A program made the translations under genes and the position numbers. From a virus, in IMG/VR virus record IMGVR_UViG_3300021960_000001, positions 1-61,952 of that record: a DNA stretch of 61,952 nucleotides; one strand, 5' to 3'. Below the pieces are notes generated by a model. The model did no database searches. It was not told the origin of the DNA and saw only the letters and a list, made by a program, of their open reading frames with translations. This document shows positions 31,377 through 39,062 of this stretch, piece by piece; positions within the stretch are counted from its first letter, which is position 1; every line of letters starts with the position of its first letter.

Positions 31377-31821
31377 TAAAGTCGAAACAAAAACTGTTCC
31401 AAATAGAGTATTAAGAGAATTCGGAAGTGATAAGGCTCCTGTTGCAGAAGCACCAGATGAAGTTATTACTCCTGAAAACTTAGAAGCTCATGCGGAATCG
31501 CTACCACGTCCAACGGGGTATCGTATTTTAATATTACCTTTTACACAATCAACAGTGACTAAAGGCGGCATACATTTAGCTAAATCAACGGTAGACAAGG
31601 AAAGACTTGCGACTGTTGTAGGTTATGTTGTTGCCATGGGAGCTGATGCTTATAGTGACTTACATAAGTTTCCTGAAGGACCTTGGTGTAAAGAAGGTGA
31701 TTGGGTAATCTTCGGTAGATACGCAGGTGCTCGTTTTCAAATAGAAGGTGGCGACATGCGTCTTTTAAATGATGACGAAATCTTAGCTACTATAGATGAC
31801 CCAGAAGCAATTTTATCATAA
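31369..31821 (+). CDS. GroES-like (Cpn10) co-chaperonin
   Basis: 150 aa from the ATG at 31369, placed 6 nt after GGAGG; an in-frame ATG at 31363 is less well spaced. After a 45-aa polar extension the sequence RPTGYRILILPFTQSTVTKG, then LATVVGYVVAMGADAY, GDWVIFGRYAGARFQIEGGD and LLNDDEILATI follows the GroES beta-barrel with its mobile loop. Phage co-chaperonins (T4 gp31 type) work with host GroEL to fold the capsid protein. Location between portal and scaffold fits. Confidence 0.88.
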   Translation: MTNKVETKTVPNRVLREFGSDKAPVAEAPDEVITPENLEAHAESLPRPTGYRILILPFTQSTVTKGGIHLAKSTVDKERLATVVGYVVAMGADAYSDLHKFPEGPWCKEGDWVIFGRYAGARFQIEGGDMRLLNDDEILATIDDPEAILS

Positions 31822-31839
31822 CAATCTTGAGGAGGACTC

Positions 31840-32727
31840 ATGCAAAACGAAGCAGAAAAAATAGAATTAGAACTTCCCGAAGGGGAAATTGACGTAAGAG
31901 CGGCAGATGTTGACGATTCGATTAAAGACGAAGTAGTCGAAGAAACCGCAGTAGAAGAAGCTCAACCAAAAGACGAGCTAGACCAAATTAGCGACTCAGT
32001 ACAAAAACGTATTGATAAGTTAACGTATAAAATGCGGGAAGCGGAAAGACAGCGAGATGAAGCTGTTAATTATGCTCAAAGCGTTAATCAAACAGCTACT
32101 ACCCTAAAAGAAAAGTTAAAGAACTCTGATTCTTCGCTTTTCAAAGAGTATGATAATAGGGTACAATCAGAAATTGAAAGAGCCAAAACCGCTTTAAGGG
32201 AGGCTCAGGATGCAGGAGATGGAGAAGCAGTTGCTAATGCAACTGAAAAACTTTCTAGAGTAAGTGCCGAAGCAGAAAATCTTAGAAGATTATCCGCACA
32301 GCAACAAATCAGAGAGAAAAACCAAGCTCAAGAAGTTCCTGTTGAAGAATATCAGCCTACACTACAACCTCAGGCTGCTGGACCAGACCCGAAAGCAGAG
32401 GAGTGGGCTAAACAGAACACATGGTTCGGAGATGACCAAGCAATGACGTTTGCAGCTTTTGGAATACATAAAGAATTAGTTGAGGGGGGAATAGACCCTA
32501 CTTCTGATACGTATTACAGCGAAGTAGACAAACGTATGGCTGAAACTTTTCCACACAAATTTTCTAACGAGCAATCTGCCCCCGTGCAACAGGTTGCTGC
32601 TTCTAGCAGAGGTGCTAGCGGTAAAAAATCATCACGCAAAATAAAGCTGACACCAAGTCAAGTAGCAATAGCTAAAAGACTAAACGTGCCACTAGAAGAA
32701 TATGCTAAGCATATCGAAGGAGTATAA
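31840..32727 (+). CDS. Scaffold-type capsid assembly protein
   Basis: 295 aa, strongly acidic N-terminus (LELPEGEIDVRAADVDDS), a long coiled coil at about residues 45-160 (RIDKLTYKMREAERQRDEAV, NLRRLSAQQQIREK), and a basic C-terminus (KKSSRKIKLTPSQVAIAKRL). This acidic-coil-basic pattern and the position before the capsid gene are typical of scaffold proteins. AGGAGGACTC ribosome-binding site. Confidence 0.75.
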   Translation: MQNEAEKIELELPEGEIDVRAADVDDSIKDEVVEETAVEEAQPKDELDQISDSVQKRIDKLTYKMREAERQRDEAVNYAQSVNQTATTLKEKLKNSDSSLFKEYDNRVQSEIERAKTALREAQDAGDGEAVANATEKLSRVSAEAENLRRLSAQQQIREKNQAQEVPVEEYQPTLQPQAAGPDPKAEEWAKQNTWFGDDQAMTFAAFGIHKELVEGGIDPTSDTYYSEVDKRMAETFPHKFSNEQSAPVQQVAASSRGASGKKSSRKIKLTPSQVAIAKRLNVPLEEYAKHIEGV

Positions 32728-32728
32728 A

Positions 32729-33229
32729 ATGACCGAAGATAATAAAACAACAGAAGTCAGAACTGACCGTAACTCACGGTCTGCAGAGACACGAGCCTCT
32801 CAAACTCGCAGAACGCCTTGGAAACCCCCGTCAATGTTAGACGCACCTGAAGCCCCTCCTGGATATCAATTCAGGTGGATTCGTGAAGCTACTAGAGGAC
32901 AAGATGATAAATCTAATATGTCTAAACGTATTAGAGAAGGATATGAACCTGTGAGAGCAGAAGATTATCCTGATTTCGAAGCCCCTACAATAGATAGCGG
33001 AAGCAATACAGGAGTAATTGGGGTCGGAGGTTTAATCCTCGCTAAAGTTCCAGTCGAAACCGCACATGAACGTACAGAGTATTTTCAAAACCAAGCAAAA
33101 TCTGCTATGGACGGTGTAGACCATTCCTTTATGCGAGAAAGTGACGCTAGAATGCCTATAAAAGATAGTGATATCCAAAGGTCTTCTAAAGTCGCGTTTG
33201 GTAGCAAACCTACCAACAAAGGAGATTAA
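32729..33229 (+). CDS. Head-assembly region protein, 166 aa
   Basis: Start at 32729, right after the scaffold stop, with GAAGGAGTATAAA. Polar N-terminus (SRSAETRASQTRRTPWKPPS), then PGYQFRWIREATRGQDDKSN, then GVGGLILAKVPVETAHERTE. A known neighbour of capsid genes in marine podoviruses as far as I recall; function unknown. Confidence 0.7.
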   Translation: MTEDNKTTEVRTDRNSRSAETRASQTRRTPWKPPSMLDAPEAPPGYQFRWIREATRGQDDKSNMSKRIREGYEPVRAEDYPDFEAPTIDSGSNTGVIGVGGLILAKVPVETAHERTEYFQNQAKSAMDGVDHSFMRESDARMPIKDSDIQRSSKVAFGSKPTNKGD

Positions 33230-33262
33230 TAATAACAATGTATATAAGCAAAGGAGATTATC

Positions 33263-33802
33263 ATGGCTAATACAAATAAACCAGATGGTTTTACTCCAGC
33301 ATATCATATGTACGGTGGTGTTATTCGTCCTGCTAAAATGAGAATCGCAAGTGCAACTAACGCATCAATCTTTTCAGGTGATGTTGTTAATTTATCTAGT
33401 GGTTATGTCATTCAAGGCACGGCGACAGGCACTCCTGTAGGCGTATTTTATGGAGTATTTTACACAGCTACTGACGGTACCCCAACTTTTTCAAAAGTTT
33501 GGACTGCCGACACGGCTACTCTAGGCGGAGACGATGCAGAAGCTCTCGTTTACAATGACCCAGGAATTGTTTACGAAGCTCAATTTACAGCAGGCACACC
33601 TGCAGTAAGTTTTATCGGCTCTAAATACACTCTTTCAACTACAGCTGGTTCAACAACCAACGGTAGGTCTAAAGAGGGTGTGACTGCAACAACATCAAGT
33701 GGTGTAGCGTTATGTGTTGGATTCGCTTCGCAACCAAGCAATGAAATAGGTGCTTATGCGAGAGGATTATTCACATTCCCTACTAACACATTTGCTGTAT
33801 AA
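33263..33802 (+). CDS. Probable head decoration/minor capsid protein
   Basis: 179 aa, beta-rich and Gly/Thr/Ser-rich: GFTPAYHMYGGVIRPAKMRI, then VGVFYGVFYTATDGTPTFSK and YEAQFTAGTPAVSFIGSKY. Immediately upstream of the capsid gene behind AAAGGAGATTATC. The structure suggests a beta-barrel decoration protein. Inference from composition and position. Confidence 0.6.
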   Translation: MANTNKPDGFTPAYHMYGGVIRPAKMRIASATNASIFSGDVVNLSSGYVIQGTATGTPVGVFYGVFYTATDGTPTFSKVWTADTATLGGDDAEALVYNDPGIVYEAQFTAGTPAVSFIGSKYTLSTTAGSTTNGRSKEGVTATTSSGVALCVGFASQPSNEIGAYARGLFTFPTNTFAV

Positions 33803-33819
33803 TCTAAGGAGAATAAATA

Positions 33820-34728
33820 ATGGCAATTAATAGAGCCCAACTAGTCAAAGAACTAGTACCAGGACTCCATGCTCTCTTTGGATTAGAGTATGAGAGATAT
33901 AATAACGAACACGAAGACATCTTCGACACCGAAAGTTCTGAAAGAGCGTTCGAGGAAGAAGTAATGTTAAGTGGGTTTGGTGAAGCACCGACTAAGGGAG
34001 AAGGAGCAGCAGTCGTTTACGATACAGCTCAAGAATCTTGGACATCACGTTTCACACACGAAACTGTAGCATTAGCATTTGCGTTGACAGAAGAAGCTAT
34101 CGAAGATAACCTCTACGATACTCTTTCTTCAAGATACACAAGAGCTTTAGCTAGGTCAATGCAAACAACTAAACAAGTGAAAGCAGCTAACGTATTAAAC
34201 AATGCGTTTAGTTCTTCATATGTTGGTGGAGACGGGAAAGAGCTTTGTGCTACAGACCATCCTACTGTTGCTAATGTTGACTTAAGAAACGAACTAGCTA
34301 CTGCGGCTGACTTAAATGAGACTTCTCTTGAACAAGCGTTGATTGACATCGCTGATTTCAAAGATGAAAGAAATCTTAAAGTTAATGCACAGGCGAAAAA
34401 ATTAATTATTCCGCCTGCTTTACAATTCGTAGCAGATAGACTGATGGAAACTCCTGGAAGAGTTGGTACTTCAGATAACGATATTAATGCAATTAGAAAT
34501 ATGGGAATGGTCTCAGAAGGCTATGTTGTAAATCATTATCTAACAGATACTGATGCTTTCTTTATCAAAACTGACGTACCTAACGGGTTAAAACACTTTG
34601 TTAGAACTCCTGTATCAACTAGTATGGAAGGCGACTTCGAAACTGGTAATGTAAGATACAAAGCTAGAGAACGTTACAGCTTTGGTTGGAGTGACTGGAG
34701 AGGTATCTTCGGTTCACCTGGAGCATAG
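33820..34728 (+). CDS. Major capsid protein (Mu gpT-like, HK97 fold)
   Basis: 302 aa. AINRAQLVKELVPGLHALFG at the N-terminus, then the spine-helix region, RYTRALARSMQTTKQVKAAN, DGKELCATDHP, then KLIIPPALQFVADRLMETPG and a C-terminal YKARERYSFGWSDWRGIFG. This order matches the gpT-like capsid family with the HK97 fold. AAGGAGAATAAATA ribosome-binding site. A terminator follows directly, as expected for a very highly expressed gene. Confidence 0.92.
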   Translation: MAINRAQLVKELVPGLHALFGLEYERYNNEHEDIFDTESSERAFEEEVMLSGFGEAPTKGEGAAVVYDTAQESWTSRFTHETVALAFALTEEAIEDNLYDTLSSRYTRALARSMQTTKQVKAANVLNNAFSSSYVGGDGKELCATDHPTVANVDLRNELATAADLNETSLEQALIDIADFKDERNLKVNAQAKKLIIPPALQFVADRLMETPGRVGTSDNDINAIRNMGMVSEGYVVNHYLTDTDAFFIKTDVPNGLKHFVRTPVSTSMEGDFETGNVRYKARERYSFGWSDWRGIFGSPGA

Positions 34729-34748
34729 TTCACTTTCGTGAAAAAATT

Positions 34749-34776
34749 AAGGGAGCTTCGGCTCCCTTTCTTTTTT
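34749..34776 (+). terminator. Strong Rho-independent terminator after capsid gene
   Basis: AAGGGAGC-ttcg-GCTCCCTT, a perfect 8-bp stem with a UUCG tetraloop (34749-34768), followed by TCTTTTTTG. Located about 20 bp after the capsid stop. Confidence 0.92.
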
Positions 34777-34793
34777 GATTTTAATGATGTATC

Positions 34794-34821
34794 ATGACAA
34801 GAGTTCTAGGATTAATATAAT
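34794..34821 (+). promoter_or_regulatory. Late promoter candidate
   Basis: ATGACA (34794-34799), 16 nt, TATAAT (34816-34821). Downstream, TCTATCG (34824-34830) and CGATAGA (34855-34861) could pair as a 5' leader stem. It would restart transcription of the tail genes after the terminator. Confidence 0.6.
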
Positions 34822-34881
34822 AATCTATCGACTGACCTAGCAGACAAGCCAAGACGATAGAGTTTATTAAGGAGACTTAAT

Positions 34882-35388
34882 ATGGCAAAATCAACATTTT
34901 CAGGTCCTGTAAAATCATTAGCAGGATTCATCGCAGCAGGTAATGCTAACGTCGTTAGTTTAACTGCAGACACAAGTATCACAGTAGCAGACCATGCAGG
35001 TAAAGTTCTTGTATGTAATGACGCAGACGGTAAGTTTACTTTACCTTCAATCGTAGCAACTGCCCCAGGAAGTAACGACGACCCAAATCAAACAAATAAC
35101 TTAGGTGCTACATTTACTTTTATAGTAGTTACAGCAGCAACAGATATGGACATCTTAACTGATGGAACTGATAAATTTGTGGGTGGGTTATATACTGGTG
35201 TTACTGATGCAACAGGTAAAACATTTATTTCAGGTGCATCTAACGATGTTATCACAATGAACGGGTCAACTAAAGGTGGATTAGCAGGTAGTATTGTTAA
35301 ATGTACAGCAATGGCTACTGCTAAATATGCTGTAGAAGGTATTATTTTAGGTTCAGGAACTTTAGTTACTCCATTCGCTGACGCTTAA
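34882..35388 (+). CDS. Virion protein, beta-rich
   Basis: 168 aa, Gly/Ala/Thr-rich: MAKSTFSGPVKSLAGFIAAG, then VVSLTADTSITVADHAGKVL and FTFIVVTAATDMDILTDGTD. The composition suggests a surface or head-fibre-type virion protein. AAGGAGACTTAAT before the ATG. Preceded by its own promoter candidate. Confidence 0.6.
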   Translation: MAKSTFSGPVKSLAGFIAAGNANVVSLTADTSITVADHAGKVLVCNDADGKFTLPSIVATAPGSNDDPNQTNNLGATFTFIVVTAATDMDILTDGTDKFVGGLYTGVTDATGKTFISGASNDVITMNGSTKGGLAGSIVKCTAMATAKYAVEGIILGSGTLVTPFADA

Positions 35389-35400
35389 TAGGAGCTTAAT

Positions 35401-35727
35401 ATGAGTTCATCCGATGTAAAAGCAACTAAGGCTTTAACAGCCACAGGGCAACTACAAGGGTTCATAGGCACTGGTGCAGGTACTGCAACCAACTTAGGTC
35501 CAATAAGAATTCAATCTGTACAGGCACAAGCAAGTGCAGCAGACGGTTCTATAAAAATCTACGATGGAACTAGTGCTAGCGGAACTAAGCTTTTAATAGA
35601 GTTTAAATTCGGTTCAGCGGCAAATGAATCTTTTGACCACTATCTACCTAATGATGGAGTTAAGTTCAATACAGGAGCCTATGTCGTATTAGCTAATTGC
35701 GACTTTTTTGTAGCATACTACAACTAA
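35401..35727 (+). CDS. Small virion-type protein, 108 aa
   Basis: Beta-rich: TATNLGPIRIQSVQAQASAA, then KIYDGTSASGTKLLIEFKFG and NTGAYVVLANCDFFVAYYN. Pattern seen in small head or neck proteins of marine phages; function unknown. ATAGGAGCTTAAT ribosome-binding site. Confidence 0.6.
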   Translation: MSSSDVKATKALTATGQLQGFIGTGAGTATNLGPIRIQSVQAQASAADGSIKIYDGTSASGTKLLIEFKFGSAANESFDHYLPNDGVKFNTGAYVVLANCDFFVAYYN

Positions 35728-35728
35728 T

Positions 35729-36400
35729 ATGGCAACCTCAGGAACTCGTGCATTTAGTTTAGATGTAGCGACCGCAATCGAAGAAGCGTACGAACTTGCA
35801 GGATTAGAAGCTCGTACGTCCTATGACGCAGTAACTGCAAGACGTTCTTTAAACATTATGTTTGCGGATTGGTCAAACAGAGGTATTCAAATGTGGGAAG
35901 TTTCTAAAGCAGAACTTACCCTAACGCAAGGAACTAATGAGTACACCCTTAATAGCTTTGATATAGATATTTTAGACGCTTATATAGAAAGAACAGAAAA
36001 TAATACTGTTACTGATTACACCCTATCCAGGGTAGACAGGAATGAATATATAAGTGTTCCTAATAAATCGACACAAGCAAGAGCAACAGAATATTGGTTA
36101 GAAAGGTTAAAAACTCCAGTTATTCATTTATACCCAACGCCCGAGAATTCAACCGACAAACTCGTTTACTATGTTTGGCGTAGAATCGAAGATAATACGG
36201 CACAGGTTAACGATGTAGATATACCCAGTAGGTTTATGCCGTGTGTAGTTTCAGGCTTAGCTTATTATATTTGTTTAAAAAAGAATGTTCAAAAACTTGC
36301 TATAATGAAAGAACAATACGAACAGGACTTAGCAAACGCTTTAAGGTATGACGAAGACCGTTCACCTTTAAGACTTGTCCCTAAACATGAGTATATCTAA
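35729..36400 (+). CDS. Head-tail adaptor (P22 gp4-like)
   Basis: 223 aa. Helical N-terminus (FSLDVATAIEEAYELAGLEA) with a repeated domain plan ending in RFMPCVVSGLAYYICLKKN and KEQYEQDLANALRYDEDRSP. This matches neck proteins of P22/podovirus type that bind below the portal. Overlaps the following gene by one base. Confidence 0.65.
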   Translation: MATSGTRAFSLDVATAIEEAYELAGLEARTSYDAVTARRSLNIMFADWSNRGIQMWEVSKAELTLTQGTNEYTLNSFDIDILDAYIERTENNTVTDYTLSRVDRNEYISVPNKSTQARATEYWLERLKTPVIHLYPTPENSTDKLVYYVWRRIEDNTAQVNDVDIPSRFMPCVVSGLAYYICLKKNVQKLAIMKEQYEQDLANALRYDEDRSPLRLVPKHEYI

Positions 36401-36738
36401 TGTCATACGCCTCAGGTAAATACGCTTATTTTATATGTGATACTTGCGGCTTTAGATATCCTTACAAATCTGCAAAAGGTAATTGGGAGAATTTCAGAAC
36501 CTGTCATGAATGTTACGAGCCAAAACATCCTCAACTGGACCCGCCTAGTATTTCAGCAGACGCAGAAGTTCTTTGGAAACCTCGCCCTGACGTTTCTTTA
36601 CCTAAAAGTCAATTAGGGGTTATAATCACTACAAACGCAGGGAGCGGTATGACTTTTAAAGCTGACCCTGTAGGAACAGCTTTTGATGGACTAGGAGCAA
36701 CTAGTGGTTTAGGAAGCGTAACAGTGGGTATAGCATAA
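36400..36738 (+). CDS. Zinc-ribbon neck-region protein
   Basis: 112 aa. YFICDTCGFRYPYKS...RTCHECYEPKHP gives two CxxC knuckles for zinc binding. The C-terminal half is Gly-rich (GLGATSGLGSVTVGIA). It lies between two neck-protein genes with one-base overlaps, so it probably belongs to the head-tail joint. Confidence 0.7.
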   Translation: MSYASGKYAYFICDTCGFRYPYKSAKGNWENFRTCHECYEPKHPQLDPPSISADAEVLWKPRPDVSLPKSQLGVIITTNAGSGMTFKADPVGTAFDGLGATSGLGSVTVGIA

Positions 36739-37406
36739 TGGCAGGATTTACATATAGTGGATTAAAAACAGCGGTCCAGAATTATTTAGATAATACTGAA
36801 ACTACCTTTGTAAACACCTTAGATACTTTTATACAGACAACAGAAGAACGTATTTTAAAATCTGTACAGCTTCCTGTTTTCCGTAAAAATGTCACAGGAA
36901 CATTGACTCAAGACAATACTTATTTATCTACGCCGACGGATTTTTTATCACCATTTAGTTTAGCTTTGATAGACGGAAGTAATAACTATAGTTATTTATT
37001 ATTAAAACACGTTTCTTTTATTAGAGATTACACACCGCAACAAGCCACAACTGGCGAACCTCTTTACTATGCTCAGTTTGATGAAGACACTTTTATAGTA
37101 GCCCCTACACCAAATACAAATTATTCTGTTGAACTTCACTATAACTACAGACCTAATTCATTAACTACTGTGGGAGACGACAATCAAACTTGGTTATCTG
37201 ATAATGCTCCTAATGCTATGTTATACGGTTCTTTAGTAGAAGGTGCTGTTTTTATGAAAGCTGACCCAAATACAATATCATTGTACGAACAAAAATATCA
37301 AGAAGCTTTAGCTATGTTAAAATTATTAGGTGAGTATAAAGATGTTAGAGACGAAGCAAGAAACGACCAAATTAAAATAATGCCGCAAGGAACAACGAAT
37401 GTTTAG
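36738..37406 (+). CDS. Neck/adaptor protein
   Basis: 222 aa. TYSGLKTAVQNYLDNTETTF, TEERILKSVQLPVFRKN, and FDEDTFIVAPTPNTNYSVEL followed by a helical end (ISLYEQKYQEALAMLKLLGE) follow the layout of adaptor proteins seen in phiEco32/SU10-like podoviruses. It should attach tail components to the portal. Overlaps the next gene by 8 bp. Confidence 0.7.
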   Translation: MAGFTYSGLKTAVQNYLDNTETTFVNTLDTFIQTTEERILKSVQLPVFRKNVTGTLTQDNTYLSTPTDFLSPFSLALIDGSNNYSYLLLKHVSFIRDYTPQQATTGEPLYYAQFDEDTFIVAPTPNTNYSVELHYNYRPNSLTTVGDDNQTWLSDNAPNAMLYGSLVEGAVFMKADPNTISLYEQKYQEALAMLKLLGEYKDVRDEARNDQIKIMPQGTTNV

Positions 37407-37689
37407 TGTAGATGTAAAACCAACATTAGGAACTGTTAATGTTCAAACAACAGATAATAAAGGTTTAAGTCCTGAATATTGGACTGAAAGATTAGTAGAA
37501 AAACTTATTGGTATAAGTGATAACGCTGACCCTATGGTAAAAGCCCAAGCAGAAGCGTTTAAAGACACGATACAACAAGTTATTTTATTATATATAAAGC
37601 AAGCTATTGCAAGTGATAGAGCGACAGTAGCGGGTTTATTAGAAAAACAAGGTCATAAACAAATGGCTGATATCATAAGGAGAATATAA
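37399..37689 (+). CDS. Small tail-region protein, 96 aa
   Basis: Helical: LSPEYWTERLVEKLIGISDN, then QAEAFKDTIQQVILLYIKQA. Placed between adaptor and tail genes. Resembles small helper proteins in the tail module; function unknown. Confidence 0.6.
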   Translation: MFSVDVKPTLGTVNVQTTDNKGLSPEYWTERLVEKLIGISDNADPMVKAQAEAFKDTIQQVILLYIKQAIASDRATVAGLLEKQGHKQMADIIRRI

Positions 37690-38117
37690 TGGCAATAACG
37701 CAAGCAATGTGTACATCATTTAAAAAAGAATTAATGACTGCTACACATAATTTTACCGCAGCAAGTGACCAATTTAAGTTAGCACTTTATACAAGTAGTG
37801 CTTCTTTAGACGCGGCTACTACTGCATATACTTCGAGTAACGAAGTGAGTGGAACTGGATATACTGCTAAAGGTGCATTTTTAACAAGTGTTACCCCCAC
37901 AACCTCGGGTACAACAGCTTTAACTGATTTTAATGATTTAACATTCAGTACTGCTACAATCACTGCAAGAGGTGCATTAATCTATAACGAAGCTGCAAGT
38001 GGAGACCCCTCAGTATGTGTATTAGATTTTGGTGGCGATAAAACGTCAACAGCGGGTGATTTTACAATTCAATTCCCAACAGCAGATGCTTCAAACGCTA
38101 TTATAAGAATAGCTTAA
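37689..38117 (+). CDS. Tail-region virion protein, 142 aa
   Basis: Starts MAITQAMCTSFKKELMTATH, then FKLALYTSSASLDAATTAYT, VSGTGYTAKGAFL and GALIYNEAASGDPSVCVLDF. This is a common phage virion protein type placed near fibres. One-base overlap with the previous gene. Confidence 0.65.
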   Translation: MAITQAMCTSFKKELMTATHNFTAASDQFKLALYTSSASLDAATTAYTSSNEVSGTGYTAKGAFLTSVTPTTSGTTALTDFNDLTFSTATITARGALIYNEAASGDPSVCVLDFGGDKTSTAGDFTIQFPTADASNAIIRIA

Positions 38118-38124
38118 ATCACTT

Positions 38125-39018
38125 ATGTCGAGTGTGACAGGTTGGGGTCGAGGTACTTGGAGCAGTGCTGCTTGGGGTACATCTTTACCTGTTGAACTAA
38201 CAGGAGTTTCCGCTACAGGTTCTGTTACTAGTGTAACTACTGTAGCAGAAGCTAATATAACACTTACAGGTGTTGCAGGAACCGCAACTTTAGGTAATGA
38301 AACAGTAGCCGCTAATGCAGATGTAAGCGTTACTGGTTTCAGTCTTACTTCTTCATTAGGAAATGAAACGGTAATAGGCACAGCTGTTATTTTACCTACA
38401 GGTGTTTCATCAACAGGAACGTTAGGTGACGAAAGCGTAGTAGCAGAAGCTAATATTTCACCTACAGGTGTTTCATTAACAGGAACGTTAGGTGACGAAA
38501 CAGTAACAGGTACCGCTAATATCTCACCTACAGGTATTGCTGGAACAGGTACTTTAGGTGATGAAAGTGTTGCAGCAGATGCTAATACCACAACAACAGG
38601 TAATGTAGGTACTTCTGCATTAGGTAATGCTATTACGGCAGGAGCAGCAGTAACGGGTGTTACCGCTGTAGCTTCAGTTACAAGTTTAGGTGAAGAAACC
38701 GTTACAGCAGGAGCAAATGTAGCTGTTACAGGTCCAGGACTTACTTCAACGTTAGGTACGGTTACACAAAGAACTTCTAATACAATAAGCGTAACAGGTT
38801 TAGCAGGAACTTCAGGAGTAGGTTCTGTAACCCTTATAGCTAAAGCGGTTGTGGCTCTTACAGGAGTAGAAGGACAGGGTAAAGTTAAAACTGTAAACAT
38901 TTGGGGATTAGTAAACGATACTCAAACACCAAGTTATTCAGATGTTTCAACAACTCAAACACCCAACTATTCAACTATTTCAGATACTCAAACACCAAAT
39001 TGGAAAGAAGTTGCTTAA
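38125..39018 (+). CDS. Repetitive beta-rich tail protein
   Basis: 297 aa. After a WGRGTWSSAAWG start come about ten repeats of roughly 23-24 aa such as PTGVSLTGTLGDETVTGTAN. The C-terminus has three 11-aa repeats (DTQTPSYSDVS, TTQTPNYSTIS, DTQTPNWKEVA). Likely a beta-structured fibre-attachment protein; inference from repeats and from its place before the long fibre. Confidence 0.6.
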   Translation: MSSVTGWGRGTWSSAAWGTSLPVELTGVSATGSVTSVTTVAEANITLTGVAGTATLGNETVAANADVSVTGFSLTSSLGNETVIGTAVILPTGVSSTGTLGDESVVAEANISPTGVSLTGTLGDETVTGTANISPTGIAGTGTLGDESVAADANTTTTGNVGTSALGNAITAGAAVTGVTAVASVTSLGEETVTAGANVAVTGPGLTSTLGTVTQRTSNTISVTGLAGTSGVGSVTLIAKAVVALTGVEGQGKVKTVNIWGLVNDTQTPSYSDVSTTQTPNYSTISDTQTPNWKEVA

Positions 39019-39038
39019 CAATTACATAAAAAATAAGG

Positions 39039-39044
39039 TATAAT
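39039..39044 (+). promoter_or_regulatory. -10-like TATAAT before the fibre gene
   Basis: TATAAT at 39039-39044 in the 44-bp gap before the fibre gene. No good -35 box was seen. AAAACGGAGAACAAAA is the ribosome-binding site. Confidence 0.3.
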
Positions 39045-39062
39045 CAAAAACGGAGAACAAAA

